NCBI RefSeq assembly: GCF_003851545.1
Contig: NZ_BHVX01000006.1
Span: 124,001 to 188,000, forward strand
From: Ralstonia sp. SET104
GTDB taxonomy: Bacteria; Pseudomonadota; Gammaproteobacteria; Burkholderiales; Burkholderiaceae
Direction: 5' to 3'
DNA length: 64,000 nucleotides
Shown here: positions 55,689 through 64,000 of the stretch, one piece after another
How positions within the stretch are numbered: the stretch's first letter is position 1
Layout of the letters: each line of letters begins with the position of its first letter
Notes under the pieces: generated by a model
The model's database searches: none
What the model saw: the letters and a program-made list of their open reading frames with translations, nothing else
Told to the model about the DNA's origin: nothing
Position numbers and translations under genes: made by a program

Positions 55689-56443
55689 GGCATGTCTCCG
55701 GTAGACGTTGCTGTTGGGCAGGCGGACAGCGCGAGCAGCCCCGCGCGATAAAGGCCAGACAGGCATGTGGTGAGATCAAAATCCGCCCGCTCCGCCAACG
55801 TGGTTTCGAGCGCGGCCTGGAGCGACGGCGTGGCGGCGCAAGCCGCAAGGAACGTGGCAGTGGCGGCATCAACATCGAGCACAGCAACGCGATTCCCACG
55901 CGCCGTGATTGCCGCCGCTTCGCCCACACCCAGGTCAATCTCATTGAGCGGGATGCCCGCGTCAGGCTGATGCGCGCGCCAGATCGAAACCACTGGCCAC
56001 TGTGAGGCCACCCACCGAACGCCGTTCGCAAGCTCTGCGCGAATGGTGTCCGCCGGCCGCGCGAGCAAGGTGACATCCACCGCCTTCTCATGCGCATCCG
56101 GCGCGTAGTACGCCCAGTGCACGCACCACTCCAGCCGTGCCACATCAGCCAGATACGGCACGCTGCCGGCCAACGGCGATTGCGCGATGACGTTTGGCAA
56201 CGCATCTCCATAGCGATGCAGATTCGGCGATGCGCATGCCTGCGCGGCCAGCGTGTCGCGCACGAGCGCATCAAAACACTCGTTGCCAACGAGTGCGCGA
56301 CAGACCGGGTATGCCCCTGCGAGCGCGTTGCGCAGAATCGCCAAGCGCGCGTTGCGGTAGATGGCTACGCCACGCGTTTCTTCGTTGCTTGCGCGGTTGG
56401 TGAGCACGCCGATCAGGTGAGACTCCCACTCAGGCAATCGCAT
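55685..56443 (-). CDS. bufC: DUF2063 partner protein of the MNIO enzyme (BufC-like)
   Basis: This 252-residue protein has an N-terminal DUF2063 domain (about 1-100; [40 protein letters not shown]) and a C-terminal PqqD/RRE-like region. DUF2063 proteins bind the precursor peptide and help the DUF692 enzyme act on it. Despite the name putative DNA-binding, no helix-turn-helix is convincing. GGGAGG precedes the ATG at 56443, which overlaps the DUF692 gene by 14 bases. Confidence 0.87.
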   Translation of the reverse strand: MRLPEWESHLIGVLTNRASNEETRGVAIYRNARLAILRNALAGAYPVCRALVGNECFDALVRDTLAAQACASPNLHRYGDALPNVIAQSPLAGSVPYLADVARLEWCVHWAYYAPDAHEKAVDVTLLARPADTIRAELANGVRWVASQWPVVSIWRAHQPDAGIPLNEIDLGVGEAAAITARGNRVAVLDVDAATATFLAACAATPSLQAALETTLAERADFDLTTCLSGLYRAGLLALSACPTATSTGDMP

Positions 56444-57299
56444 GGTTTGCCTCCCGCATCGGTGCGTTGGCATGACGATCGAGCACCGCTTGCGCGCGTG
56501 CTGCCTCCTCCAGCAGCACCTGCACCGGCGGAAGATCGGCATCCCATTCAATGAGCGTTGGGCGTGCCCCGTGTTTGGCGATCCACGCGTCATACAGCGC
56601 CCAGACGGGGGCATGCACCGGCGCGCTGTGGGTGTCGATCAGCATGCCGTCTTCCACGCTGAAACCCGCCAGGTGAATCTCGCCGACGAGCGCAGGGTCA
56701 ATATCGGCAAGCACCGATTCCACGGTCACACCATGGTTGACGCTGTTCACGTACAGATTGTTCAGGTCCAGCAGGATGCCGCAGCCGGTGCGCCGCGCGA
56801 GGTCAGTCAGGAATGCGCCCTCAGAGATGGCCTCGTCGGCATCGACCAGGGCACGGCAGTCGATATATGCCGCGATGTTCTCGACCAGCAGCGACCGCTT
56901 GAGGATGTCCTGCGCCCGCATGACGTTGGCGCAGACAATATCCAGCGATTCGCGGGAATAGGGCAGGGGCAGCAGATCGTTGACGACCTGCGCGCCGCTG
57001 CGGTTGAAGCACAGGTGCTCGGAGATGGCGGCGGGGGCAACGGCGTCGGTCAATGCTGCGATGGCGTGCATGTGTTCGATGTCGAGCCCTTCTGCATTGC
57101 CGAGCCCCATGCCCACGCCGTGCAGGCTCACGGGCTGGTGTTCTCGCGCGGCCAGCAGCGCGGCGCGGGCGGGGCCGCCATACAGATAGTTCTCGCTGTG
57201 CACCTCCACCCACGGGAAGTGGGCCACCCCCCGGAGCAAGGCGGGAAAGTGCGGTGCGCGCAGGCCTGCGCCGGCGCAGGTTGGCAGAGCGGTCTGCAT
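56430..57299 (-). CDS. bufB: DUF692 multinuclear non-heme iron oxidative enzyme (BufB-like MNIO)
   Basis: This 289-residue TIM-barrel enzyme has the metal-ligand blocks of the family: [58 protein letters not shown] and [12 protein letters not shown] enzymes with two or three iron ions modify cysteines of precursor peptides; in bufferins the known product is a 5-thiooxazole. It lies 23 bases after the DUF2282 precursor gene. ATG at 57299 is used; the upstream extension has no family similarity. Confidence 0.9.
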   Translation of the reverse strand: MQTALPTCAGAGLRAPHFPALLRGVAHFPWVEVHSENYLYGGPARAALLAAREHQPVSLHGVGMGLGNAEGLDIEHMHAIAALTDAVAPAAISEHLCFNRSGAQVVNDLLPLPYSRESLDIVCANVMRAQDILKRSLLVENIAAYIDCRALVDADEAISEGAFLTDLARRTGCGILLDLNNLYVNSVNHGVTVESVLADIDPALVGEIHLAGFSVEDGMLIDTHSAPVHAPVWALYDAWIAKHGARPTLIEWDADLPPVQVLLEEAARAQAVLDRHANAPMREANHAIA

Positions 57300-57322
57300 G
57301 GCGGTCACCCGGCTGGCCTGCG

Positions 57323-57589
57323 TTACTTGGCCGGTGCCTGCATCGTGCCGCCCATCTGCGCGCAGGTGCCGGCGGGCACGTACTTCCACGACATCGGGTC
57401 TTTATCGATCTTCGACTGGCCGGCGCAGGCGTGGGCGCTGCCCGGGCTGGCGCAATCGTTCTGGCCAGCCTTGGCCACGCCGTAGCACTTTTCCTTGGCC
57501 ATTGCGTCGGCGGCCTGCACCGGCGTCGACAGTGCGCCCAGCGCGAGCAGGCTACCCAGAGCGGCGGCAATCATGGCGTGTTGTTTCAT
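57323..57589 (-). CDS. bufA: DUF2282 bufferin precursor peptide (BufA-like)
   Basis: This 88-residue precursor has a Sec signal peptide (residues 1-26 or 27, cut near VQAAD) and a core with four Cys at 35, 46, 55 and 76 in the DUF2282 pattern [21 protein letters not shown] and YVPAGTC. In described bufferins some of these Cys are converted to thiooxazoles by the MNIO enzyme; the modified peptide is exported and binds copper, protecting the cell. AAGGAG precedes the ATG. It is the first gene of the four-gene operon. Confidence 0.9.
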   Translation of the reverse strand: MKQHAMIAAALGSLLALGALSTPVQAADAMAKEKCYGVAKAGQNDCASPGSAHACAGQSKIDKDPMSWKYVPAGTCAQMGGTMQAPAK

Positions 57590-57770
57590 TTGCGTTCTCC
57601 TTGAATGAGCAGGTGTCGTTCAACGGCAGACAGGGCGGAATCCCTTGCCGTACGGTGCACTGCGGCATCGCGCAGATGTGTTCCGTGCACCTTTGTCGAC
57701 ACAGGCGCGCGTTCCTGACACGGAGAACAGAAATTTTTTGGATTTTTTTTTGAGAGCCAAACCGGCAATG
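57590..57770 (-). promoter_or_regulatory. Upstream region of the bufferin operon
   Basis: This 181-base stretch must hold the bufferin promoter. It contains T-rich runs (57733-57752) and two GGAAC sequences on the minus strand that resemble the -35 element of ECF sigma promoters, but no matching -10 element at standard spacing is clear. No sigma or anti-sigma gene is adjacent. Confidence 0.4.
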
Positions 57771-57796
57771 AAAAAAGGCGACCCGGATGGGCCGCC
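57771..57796 (-). terminator. Rho-independent terminator after the histone-like gene
   Basis: On the minus strand GGCGGCCC pairs with GGGTCGCC (one G-T pair) around ATCC and is followed by six T. It isolates the bufferin operon from the gene upstream. Confidence 0.82.
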
Positions 57797-57828
57797 GTTC
57801 TAGGCAACTTCGGCTGAGCAGGAAAGAT

Positions 57829-58347
57829 TTACCTGACGTGCGCAGCGCGGGTGCGTGCCGCCTTCTTGGCAGCCGCGGATCTGCCAGCCGCGCCCTTGGT
57901 GGCCGCGCCCTTCTTGGCCGCCGCCGAGCGCTCGCTGCTCGAACGCTTGGAGGCCGCGCTATGCGCCTGCTTGGATAGCGACGATTTGGAAGCCGCCGAA
58001 TGATCTTCTTTCTTCAGCGTGCGGGTTGTGGTCTTGCTGCGCTTGGCGGTGGATTCCTTGCTGGCACTGGCGTGGCTGCTCTTCTTGCTGCCAGCTTTGA
58101 CGTCGTGTTCCGCCTTCTTGCGCGTGGCTGCCGACGCCCTGCCTTCCCCCGGTGGCTTGACGGCAACGCCTGCGCGGCGAGCCTTGGACAGCCCGATCGC
58201 GATGGCTTGCTTGGTGTTTTTCGCACCGTGCTTGCCCTCGCGGATGTGATCCATCTCTTCCTTCACGAAGTTGCCCGCCTGGGTCGAGGCGGCCTTGCCG
58301 TGGCGCTTGTCGGCGCGCGCACGTTCTACGGTTTTGCGTTCCGGCAT
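57829..58347 (-). CDS. DUF6496 protein with histone-H1-like Lys/Ala/Ser-rich tail
   Basis: This 172-residue basic protein has an N-terminal DUF6496-type segment (about 15-75; AGNFVKEEMDHIREGKHGAK, AIAIGLSKARRAGV) and a tail of about 95 residues built from Lys, Ala, Ser, Arg and Thr, resembling eukaryotic H1 tails. It probably binds DNA non-specifically. GGAGG precedes the ATG at 58347. The repetitive tail is prone to length change between strains. Confidence 0.82.
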   Translation of the reverse strand: MPERKTVERARADKRHGKAASTQAGNFVKEEMDHIREGKHGAKNTKQAIAIGLSKARRAGVAVKPPGEGRASAATRKKAEHDVKAGSKKSSHASASKESTAKRSKTTTRTLKKEDHSAASKSSLSKQAHSAASKRSSSERSAAAKKGAATKGAAGRSAAAKKAARTRAAHVR

Positions 58348-58467
58348 GATGACGTCCTCCGTTGGGTTAGGGCGCTGGCCGGCAATGCGATGAATCAGAT
58401 CACCGATCCACCACCGGCAGCGCTTGCCCCACAACCACGCAACCGGCGTACCTGCGCGGCGCCGGAC

Positions 58468-58737
58468 TCAACCCACGCGGAAATGCTCGATGCTCTGTCC
58501 AGCATTGACGGCGCGTTGCAGCCAGTCGGGCATGTCGCCCAGGCCGTCCCAGTGTTGGCCGTCGGCGCTCATGTAAACCGGGCCGATAGGTGTTGGGGGG
58601 GGCGGTGGAGGCGGCGGCGCGTCAAAGCAGCCGTGCGCCTGCAAATCTTCGACAGACAGATCGTAGGTTTGCATTTGTTCCAGGATCCAGGCGACCGCGG
58701 TTTCGCGGCCCGGCTCCGGCGGGTGACCTTCCTTCAT
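58468..58737 (-). CDS. H-NS family variant with polyproline linker
   Basis: This 89-residue protein has a short N-terminal helix (AVAWILEQMQTYDLSVEDLQ), an eight-proline run near residues 45-52 and an H-NS-like C-terminal DNA-binding motif (QHWDGLGDMPDWLQRAV; the usual form is TWxGxGRxPxW). The long N-terminal oligomerisation region of H-NS is much reduced. It may bind DNA or modulate full-length H-NS. No strong ribosome-binding site precedes the ATG at 58737. Confidence 0.78.
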   Translation of the reverse strand: MKEGHPPEPGRETAVAWILEQMQTYDLSVEDLQAHGCFDAPPPPPPPPTPIGPVYMSADGQHWDGLGDMPDWLQRAVNAGQSIEHFRVG

Positions 58738-58895
58738 CTTGTACGTAGGTTTGGAGTTTCTGTCCGCCGGCTGCCTACCCGAGAGAGAAGCGGGGAGAGG
58801 GCAGGCGCAGGGCGCGCCGGGCGCCAGCGGAAAACGCACAAGAATACCAGCAGTTGAGCCGCCGATTCGTGTTGCAAATGCGGCAACCTATTGTG

Positions 58896-59801
58896 TTATC
58901 TGGCGGCAGGCGAATCGGGCCGTGCCCGCCGCCACCGATATGGCGACCACCCCAGGTTCATGCCCGCCGCCGCCAGCAGGATCGCTCCGGCGCCCAAGAA
59001 CTGCGCAAACTGCAGCCGATGCCCGAACGCAACGATGTCTACCACGATGGCGACGATCGGATAAATGAAAGACAACGACCCCGTCAGATGCGTCGGCAGC
59101 CGTTGGATGGCGCCATAGAGCAGGATGTACACCAACCCCGTATGCGCCACGCCCAGCGTGATCAGTATTCCCCACGTGTGCGCATCGGCCGGCAGATGCT
59201 GCAGGTTGGCCAGCGGCGCCAGCATCAGCACCCCCACGCATACCTGGATGAGGGCAATCAGATGCGGCGGCGTGCCGGCCAGCTTTTTGATGAGGAAGGC
59301 TGCCACGGCATAGGCAAACGCCGCGCCCAGCGCCATGGCAATGCCCGTCAGGTAATCGGTGCCCGTGCCGCTGGCTGCCGGCCCCACCTGCACGATCAGC
59401 ACGACGCCAATAAAGGCGAGGGCCAGCCATGTGAGTTTGGCGGCGGTCAGCTTTTCCGACAAAAACAGCGCGCCCAGCCCGACCAACATGAAAGGCTGCG
59501 TGTTGTAGACCGCCGTGGCAATCGAGATGGACGCCCGCGGATACGCCGCAAACAGCAGCAGCCAGTTGATGACAATGGCAACGCCGCCCAGCGCCGCAAT
59601 GCCGGCGCGCTGCCACGTGATCGCGCCGCGCAGCAGCCCCAGGCCCGCGCATACCGCCAGCAGCGTCAGCGCGCCGAACACGCAGCGCCAGAACACCACG
59701 TCGGTCACGGGCTGGCCGGAGCGAATGACGAACCAACCGATCGTCCCGGAAATCATCATGGCGGTGGTCATCTCGACCGTGCCGCGCGTCTTGTCGTTCA
59801 T
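58896..59801 (-). CDS. DMT-family (EamA) transporter
   Basis: This 301-residue protein has ten predicted transmembrane helices in two EamA repeats (about 5-135 and 150-285). Such proteins export amino acids or metabolites. AAGGTGG precedes the ATG at 59801. It is divergent from an Lrp/AsnC regulator 134 bases away, a common arrangement for amino-acid exporters, and is probably controlled by it. Confidence 0.87.
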   Translation of the reverse strand: MNDKTRGTVEMTTAMMISGTIGWFVIRSGQPVTDVVFWRCVFGALTLLAVCAGLGLLRGAITWQRAGIAALGGVAIVINWLLLFAAYPRASISIATAVYNTQPFMLVGLGALFLSEKLTAAKLTWLALAFIGVVLIVQVGPAASGTGTDYLTGIAMALGAAFAYAVAAFLIKKLAGTPPHLIALIQVCVGVLMLAPLANLQHLPADAHTWGILITLGVAHTGLVYILLYGAIQRLPTHLTGSLSFIYPIVAIVVDIVAFGHRLQFAQFLGAGAILLAAAGMNLGWSPYRWRRARPDSPAAR

Positions 59802-59935
59802 GTGAACCACCTTGAGCGTTGAATGCAAGAAGGATCGCATGCGGATCGGCTGACTTCCATCGCTTTTCTGAGGCAAAATGCGCGCTCTTTCTAATGAAGT
59901 AAGGCGAAATGCCAGAACGGCAGCTCGGAGGCATG

Positions 59936-60385
59936 ATGAGCACGATTGACGCGCTGGACCAACGGATTCTGGATGTCCTGCTGACCGATTCCCGCATCTC
60001 GCTCAAACAACTGGCCGAGCAGGTGGGGCTGTCGTCCCCCAGCGTGTCGGAGCGCCTGCGCCGTCTGGAAGCGCGCGGCGTGATCCGCCATTACACCGTT
60101 GATATCGATCCCAAGGCGCTGGGCTACGCGCTGCAGGCCATCGTGCGGGTGCGGCCCATGCCGGGCAAGCTGCATATCGTGCAGAAGCTGATCGAGGAGA
60201 TTCCGCAGATTGGCGAATGCGACAAGGTCACGGGCGAGGACTGCTTCATTGCGCGGCTGTACGTGCGCTCGATTGACCAGCTCGACCACATTCTCGACCG
60301 CCTGGCCGATCACGCCGAAACCAATACCGCCATCGTCAAGACGCAGCCCGTGAAGCGGCGTGCGCCGCCGTTTGCAGACAGTTGA
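59936..60385 (+). CDS. Lrp/AsnC-family transcriptional regulator
   Basis: This 149-residue protein has an N-terminal helix-turn-helix (ISLKQLAEQVGLSSPSVSER, about 19-38) and a C-terminal RAM/AsnC ligand-binding domain (VRVRPMPGKLHIVQKLI, about 68-140). It senses an amino acid. ATG at 59936 or 59933 with GGAGG close upstream is preferred; a longer start at 59909 is possible. It probably regulates the divergent DMT transporter. Confidence 0.88.
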   Translation: MSTIDALDQRILDVLLTDSRISLKQLAEQVGLSSPSVSERLRRLEARGVIRHYTVDIDPKALGYALQAIVRVRPMPGKLHIVQKLIEEIPQIGECDKVTGEDCFIARLYVRSIDQLDHILDRLADHAETNTAIVKTQPVKRRAPPFADS

Positions 60386-60680
60386 GCACGTGCTGGTCAT
60401 CGTCGAGGTGCAGGCCGGGCGCACCAATATTGCGGCATTGGCTGCGCTCAAAGCAGCAACGACAACATCAAGTGCTACCGCACGTCGGTGGCGCTCAGCT
60501 GCTTGACGGGTGGGGCTCGAAGTGCGGGTGGGCAGGCGTTGCGCGCTCTTCCACTGGCGGCGCAATGCGTCAATACGGGGATGAGGCTATAGTGCCCCGG
60601 CGCACCGCCTGATAAGGTTCGCGCGCCATAACACGTACGCTGGCACGACCGGCGTCCATGAGGGTATCAAAGGAGCTCCT
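60386..60680. other. Intergenic region ahead of ggt
   Basis: No gene is supported in these 295 bases. TATAGT near 60588 may be a -10 element for ggt, but the -35 match is poor. AAAGGAG lies just before the ggt start. Confidence 0.4.
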
Positions 60681-62411
60681 ATGCAGAATCCAAGAACAGG
60701 CATGCGGTGGATCGCCGCTGCAATCGCATCGATCAGCATCACGACCGTCGCACACGCGGCATCCGTCGCACCCGTGGCCGCAGAGAACGGCATGGTCGTC
60801 GCGGCACAGCATCTTGCAGCCAAGGTTGGTGTAGACGTGCTCAAGCGCGGCGGCAATGCGGTGGACGCTGCAGTGGCCGTGGGCTACGCGCTGGCGGTGG
60901 TTTATCCGGCTGCCGGCAACCTGGGCGGCGGCGGTTTCATGACCATCCAATTGGCCGATGGCCGCAAGACCTTCCTCGACTTCCGTGAAGTCGCGCCGAA
61001 GGGTGCCACCGCCAACATGTATCTCGACAAGGACGGCAACGTCATCAAGGGCGCGTCCACCAAGGGCCATCTGGCCGTGGGCGTGCCGGGCACCGTGTCG
61101 GGCATGGAATATGCGCGCCAGAAATACGGCACCATGCAACGCGCTGCGTTGATCGCGCCCGCCATCACGCTGGCCGACAAGGGCTTCGTGCTCGACCAGG
61201 GCGATGTCGACATGCTGCACACCTCCACCAAGGATTTCCAGGAAGACGCTGCCTCGGGCGCGGTCTTCCTCAACAAAGGCCAGCCGTTCCAGGTGGGTGA
61301 GAAGCTGGTGCAGCACGATCTGGCCAAGACGCTGCGCGAGATCAGCAACAAGGGCACCGACGGCTTCTACAAGGGCTGGGTCGGGCAGGCCATTGCTGCA
61401 TCCAGCAAGGCCGGTGGTGGCCTGATTACGCAGGAAGACCTGGTCGGCTACAAGACGCGCGAGCTGGCGCCGGTCGAGTGTGATTACCGCGGCTACCACG
61501 TGGTTTCTGCACCGCCCCCGAGTTCGGGCGGCGTGATCATCTGCGAAATGCTCAACATCCTGGAGGGCTATCCGCTCAAGGAGCTGGGCTGGCATTCCGC
61601 GCAGGCCACGCACTATCAGATCGAAGCCATGCGCCACGCCTATGTGGACCGCAACAGCTACCTGGGCGACCCGGACTTCGTGAAGAACCCGCTGGACCGC
61701 CTGCTGAGCAAAGACTACGCGGCCAAGATCCGCGCCGTGATCGACCCGAAGAAAGCCGGTGTGTCGAAAGACATCAAGCCCGGCGTCGAGCCGCATGAAG
61801 GCAGCAACACGACGCACTACTCGATTGCTGACAAGTTCGGCAACGCGGTGTCTGTCACGTACACGCTTAACGACTGGTTTGGTGCGAAGGTCACGGCCGC
61901 CAAGACGGGCGTGATCCTGAACGATGAGATGGATGACTTCACCGCCAAGGTTGGCGTGCCCAACCTGTACGGTCTGGTGCAGGGCGAGGCCAATTCGATC
62001 GCCCCGGGCAAGCGTCCGTTGTCGTCGATGAGCCCGACCATCGTCACCAAGGACGGCAAGCCCGTTATGGTGGTGGGCACGCCGGGTGGCAGCCGCATCA
62101 TCACGGCCGTCATGCTGACCATGATCAACGCCATCGATTACGGCATGAACGTGCAGGAAGCCGTCGACATGCCGCGCTTCCACCAGCAATGGCTGCCGGA
62201 CGTGACCAACGTCGAGCCGTATGCGTTGTCGGAAGATACGCGCAAGATCCTGACGTCGATGGGCCACAACCTGGGTGCGCCGCAGCCGGCCAACCACCTG
62301 GCAGCCATCATCGTTGGTGCGCCGTCGCTGGGCGGCAAGCCGATCGGCAACAACCGCTTCTACGGCGCGAATGATCCGCGTCGGAACACGGGCCTGGCAG
62401 CTGGCTATTGA
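60681..62411 (+). CDS. ggt: Gamma-glutamyltransferase (periplasmic)
   Basis: This 576-residue Ntn hydrolase cleaves gamma-glutamyl bonds in glutathione and related peptides. It has a signal peptide (cut near VAHA, about residue 26), the large-subunit motif GGNAVDAAVAVGYAL and the self-cleavage site before TTHYS, where Thr377 becomes the nucleophile. The conserved GGSRIITAV lies in the small subunit. AAAGGAG precedes the ATG, and a strong terminator follows. Confidence 0.94.
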   Translation: MQNPRTGMRWIAAAIASISITTVAHAASVAPVAAENGMVVAAQHLAAKVGVDVLKRGGNAVDAAVAVGYALAVVYPAAGNLGGGGFMTIQLADGRKTFLDFREVAPKGATANMYLDKDGNVIKGASTKGHLAVGVPGTVSGMEYARQKYGTMQRAALIAPAITLADKGFVLDQGDVDMLHTSTKDFQEDAASGAVFLNKGQPFQVGEKLVQHDLAKTLREISNKGTDGFYKGWVGQAIAASSKAGGGLITQEDLVGYKTRELAPVECDYRGYHVVSAPPPSSGGVIICEMLNILEGYPLKELGWHSAQATHYQIEAMRHAYVDRNSYLGDPDFVKNPLDRLLSKDYAAKIRAVIDPKKAGVSKDIKPGVEPHEGSNTTHYSIADKFGNAVSVTYTLNDWFGAKVTAAKTGVILNDEMDDFTAKVGVPNLYGLVQGEANSIAPGKRPLSSMSPTIVTKDGKPVMVVGTPGGSRIITAVMLTMINAIDYGMNVQEAVDMPRFHQQWLPDVTNVEPYALSEDTRKILTSMGHNLGAPQPANHLAAIIVGAPSLGGKPIGNNRFYGANDPRRNTGLAAGY

Positions 62412-62436
62412 TTGACATTGAAGCACCCGCTGTATG

Positions 62437-62468
62437 AAAAAACCCGCCGAGTTTCGGCGGGTTTTTTC
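62437..62468. terminator. Bidirectional rho-independent terminator
   Basis: ACCCGCCGA pairs with TCGGCGGGT and is flanked by AAAAA on the left and TTTTTT on the right. It serves both ggt from the left and hppD from the right. Confidence 0.9.
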
Positions 62469-62486
62469 TTGGTGACGTTTTGCGGG

Positions 62487-63560
62487 TTAGGCCGCCGCCG
62501 TCAATACCGGCAGATTGCCCTCGCCGAAGCCGTGGTGCCCGCGCCGCTGCACGATCTCGAAAAAGATCTCGCCTGGGTGCCGCTTGACGAAGGTTTGCAG
62601 GAACAGCTTGGGCACGCCGTTGACGATCTCGCCGTCGATCAGGATGCCGTACTGGCGCAATGCGCCCAGATCCAATCCGTGACCGGGCAGGCGTGCGTCG
62701 ACGGTGTCGTAGTAGTGTGCCGGGGGCTCGACAAAGGTGAGGCCGTTGGCGGCCAATGCGGCGGCTGTGCGCAGGATGTCGTCGGTGGCCAGCGCGATGT
62801 GCTGCACGCCTTCGCCGGGATGGTCGGGCAGATAAGCGTGCATCAGGTGGGCGCGGTGCGTGCCTTCTTCATACAGCGGAATGCGGATCATGCCGCACGA
62901 AGACACCATCACGCGGGAATCCCCTGCGACGTGCCAGTTGGCGTGCAGCTCATGGATTTCGCTAAAGCCGAGCTGGTTGCGGTAGAAATCGATCCAGTCT
63001 TGCAGGCGGCCGGGGCCGACGGTCTGCGTCAGGTGATCAACCCGCGCCAGCCCGACGCCGGTGTGGTGCCAGTCTTCGTGCGCGGTGGCGGCGTCCAGCG
63101 GGCGGAAGTCGATGTCGTAGATAGAGATGTCGCCCAAGCCGCCTTTGGCGCCGTGCTTGCCGCGCCAGCGGTCGACAAAGTACAGGTGCGTATCGCCCAC
63201 GCCCTGAATGGCGGGAATTACCAGTTCTGCCGGCCCGATCGGCTCGGCTTCGGCCGGCCAGGCGCCCAGCTCGACGGCGCGGTCGTAAGCGCGCTGGGCA
63301 TCGTCGACGCGGATGCCGATGGCGCAGATACCCACGCCATATTCCTCGGCCCAGCGGTGCGCGAACGAGTCCGCTTCAGCATTGACGAGGAAGTTCATGT
63401 CGCCTTGCCGGTACAGCGTGACATCTTTGCTCACGTGCCGCGCGATGGCCTTGAACCCGAGCGATGCGAACACCTGGCCGAGCGCGGCTGGCGCTTGTGT
63501 GGCGAACTCGATGAACTCCAAGCCGGCGGTCTTGAATGGCAGGTCGGCGTTGCGGCTCAT
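62487..63560 (-). CDS. hppD: 4-hydroxyphenylpyruvate dioxygenase
   Basis: This 357-residue non-heme iron dioxygenase converts 4-hydroxyphenylpyruvate to homogentisate in tyrosine breakdown. The Fe ligands are visible in the C-terminal half: His in RVDHLTQTV, His in GVQHIALAT and Glu in EIFFEIVQR. Length and two-domain vicinal-oxygen-chelate layout match the family. AGGAG precedes the ATG at 63560. Confidence 0.94.
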   Translation of the reverse strand: MSRNADLPFKTAGLEFIEFATQAPAALGQVFASLGFKAIARHVSKDVTLYRQGDMNFLVNAEADSFAHRWAEEYGVGICAIGIRVDDAQRAYDRAVELGAWPAEAEPIGPAELVIPAIQGVGDTHLYFVDRWRGKHGAKGGLGDISIYDIDFRPLDAATAHEDWHHTGVGLARVDHLTQTVGPGRLQDWIDFYRNQLGFSEIHELHANWHVAGDSRVMVSSCGMIRIPLYEEGTHRAHLMHAYLPDHPGEGVQHIALATDDILRTAAALAANGLTFVEPPAHYYDTVDARLPGHGLDLGALRQYGILIDGEIVNGVPKLFLQTFVKRHPGEIFFEIVQRRGHHGFGEGNLPVLTAAA

Positions 63561-63641
63561 GGTGAAACTCCTGTGGCGGAAGCAAAGAATGAGGACTCCG
63601 CATTGTGTACCACGCGCGTGGCAATGCGTAGCCAACAGTCG

Positions 63642-64000
63642 CTATGCGGCAGCGCCTTGCGGATTCGCCTGATTCTGCAACTTCGGCAGCCAGAGGAAGG
63701 CGATGGACGCCAGTACTGCGCCGGCCATCATCATCGGCACCACCATGGGCCAGGCGCCGAGGCTGTGCGATGCGTCATCGAAGGCGGCCGCAGTCTGCCC
63801 CAGGCAGAAGGCGGCCAGCATCATGATGAAGCCCGACCATGACACCGCGCGCCCTGCAAGATGCGGTAACTCGCCCACCGCACCCGCCTGGCCACAGGGC
63901 TGATGAATGCCGTGGCCCATGCAATAGACGCCGTGCCCGAGCAGCAGCGGCCATGCTTGACCAGGAAGAAGCCAGCAGCCCAGCCCCTGGATGCTGGCGC
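63642..64000 (-). CDS. MFS transporter, C-terminal part (runs off the window)
   Basis: The last 119 or so codons are present and the frame is open to the edge. Helices with LLLGHGVYCMGHGIHQPCGQ, VSWSGFIMMLAAFCLG and VVPMMMAGAVLASIAFLWL match the end of Bcr/CflA-type drug or metabolite exporters. It ends 81 bases before hppD on the same strand, so it is probably upstream of hppD in transcription order. The substrate is unknown. Confidence 0.78.
   Translation of the reverse strand, partial: ASIQGLGCWLLPGQAWPLLLGHGVYCMGHGIHQPCGQAGAVGELPHLAGRAVSWSGFIMMLAAFCLGQTAAAFDDASHSLGAWPMVVPMMMAGAVLASIAFLWLPKLQNQANPQGAAA

Noticed and set aside
57590-57770. ECF sigma promoter for the bufferin operon
   Set aside because: GGAAC sequences occur on the minus strand but no -10 element at 16-17 bases fits, so no site is assigned.
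60386-60520. Short stretch resembling the start of an electron-transfer flavoprotein alpha chain (VLVIVEVQAGR)
   Set aside because: The similarity is brief, the frame stops soon, and no start or ribosome-binding site fits. It is treated as chance.

Overview
The window is a chromosomal segment of a GC-rich betaproteobacterium, most likely Ralstonia or a close relative in the Burkholderiaceae. This is inferred from codon usage and gene content: a complete Tad/Flp pilus locus beside Gly-rich lipoproteins, a CYP102-type P450-reductase fusion, DUF2968 and DUF3613 proteins, an FdhF/YdeP-FdhD-OFA transporter set, and an H-NS variant. No rRNA, tRNA, CRISPR array, prophage or intact insertion sequence was recognised.

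Bases 1-15,900 hold a Tad (tight adherence) pilus locus. Two secreted Gly/Ser/Thr-rich lipoprotein genes diverge from a 487-bp region that carries two well-formed sigma-54 (-24/-12) promoters, one per strand, with three perfect inverted repeats between them. Then follow flp (pilin), cpaA/tadV (prepilin peptidase), tadE, cpaB, cpaC (secretin), cpaE/tadZ, cpaF/tadA (ATPase), tadB, tadC, tadD, a DUF3613 protein, tadG and a sigma-54 enhancer-binding regulator, many with overlapping or nearly touching ends. A DUF2968 protein follows.

Bases 16,000-31,700 are accessory metabolism: a self-sufficient P450-reductase fusion; a P450/ABM-monooxygenase/Gfo-Idh operon divergent from an ArsR-type regulator; a frameshifted and truncated speG remnant; a Fur-box-controlled TonB siderophore receptor with a PepSY membrane protein; a second Gfo-Idh oxidoreductase coupled to a CPA1 antiporter; and a patatin phospholipase ending an operon with 3-hydroxybutyrate dehydrogenase and acetoacetate decarboxylase.

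Bases 33,400-48,400 hold a MocR-type regulator divergent from beta-alanine:pyruvate transaminase and CoA-acylating methylmalonate-semialdehyde dehydrogenase; a cold-shock gene with a clear promoter and a small CSD-tail-like neighbour; kup; the C-terminal remnant of a LacI regulator; an overlapping operon of OFA transporter, FdhF/YdeP molybdoenzyme, an 81-residue winged-helix-like protein and FdhD; an APC permease; and a stand-alone Hpt protein.

Bases 48,500-58,800 form a metal-handling and nucleoid-protein region. It has a CzcCBA/Cus-type RND efflux operon, a decayed MerR-type regulator ending at an 8-bp tandem repeat, a BON lipoprotein, and a four-gene bufferin-type operon: DUF2282 precursor, DUF692/MNIO enzyme, DUF2063 partner and DoxX protein. 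The last is the most interesting system here, a recently recognised class of modified copper-binding peptide. Histone-H1-like and H-NS-like proteins follow. The right end carries a DMT exporter with a divergent Lrp regulator, gamma-glutamyltransferase, 4-hydroxyphenylpyruvate dioxygenase and the 3' part of an MFS transporter.
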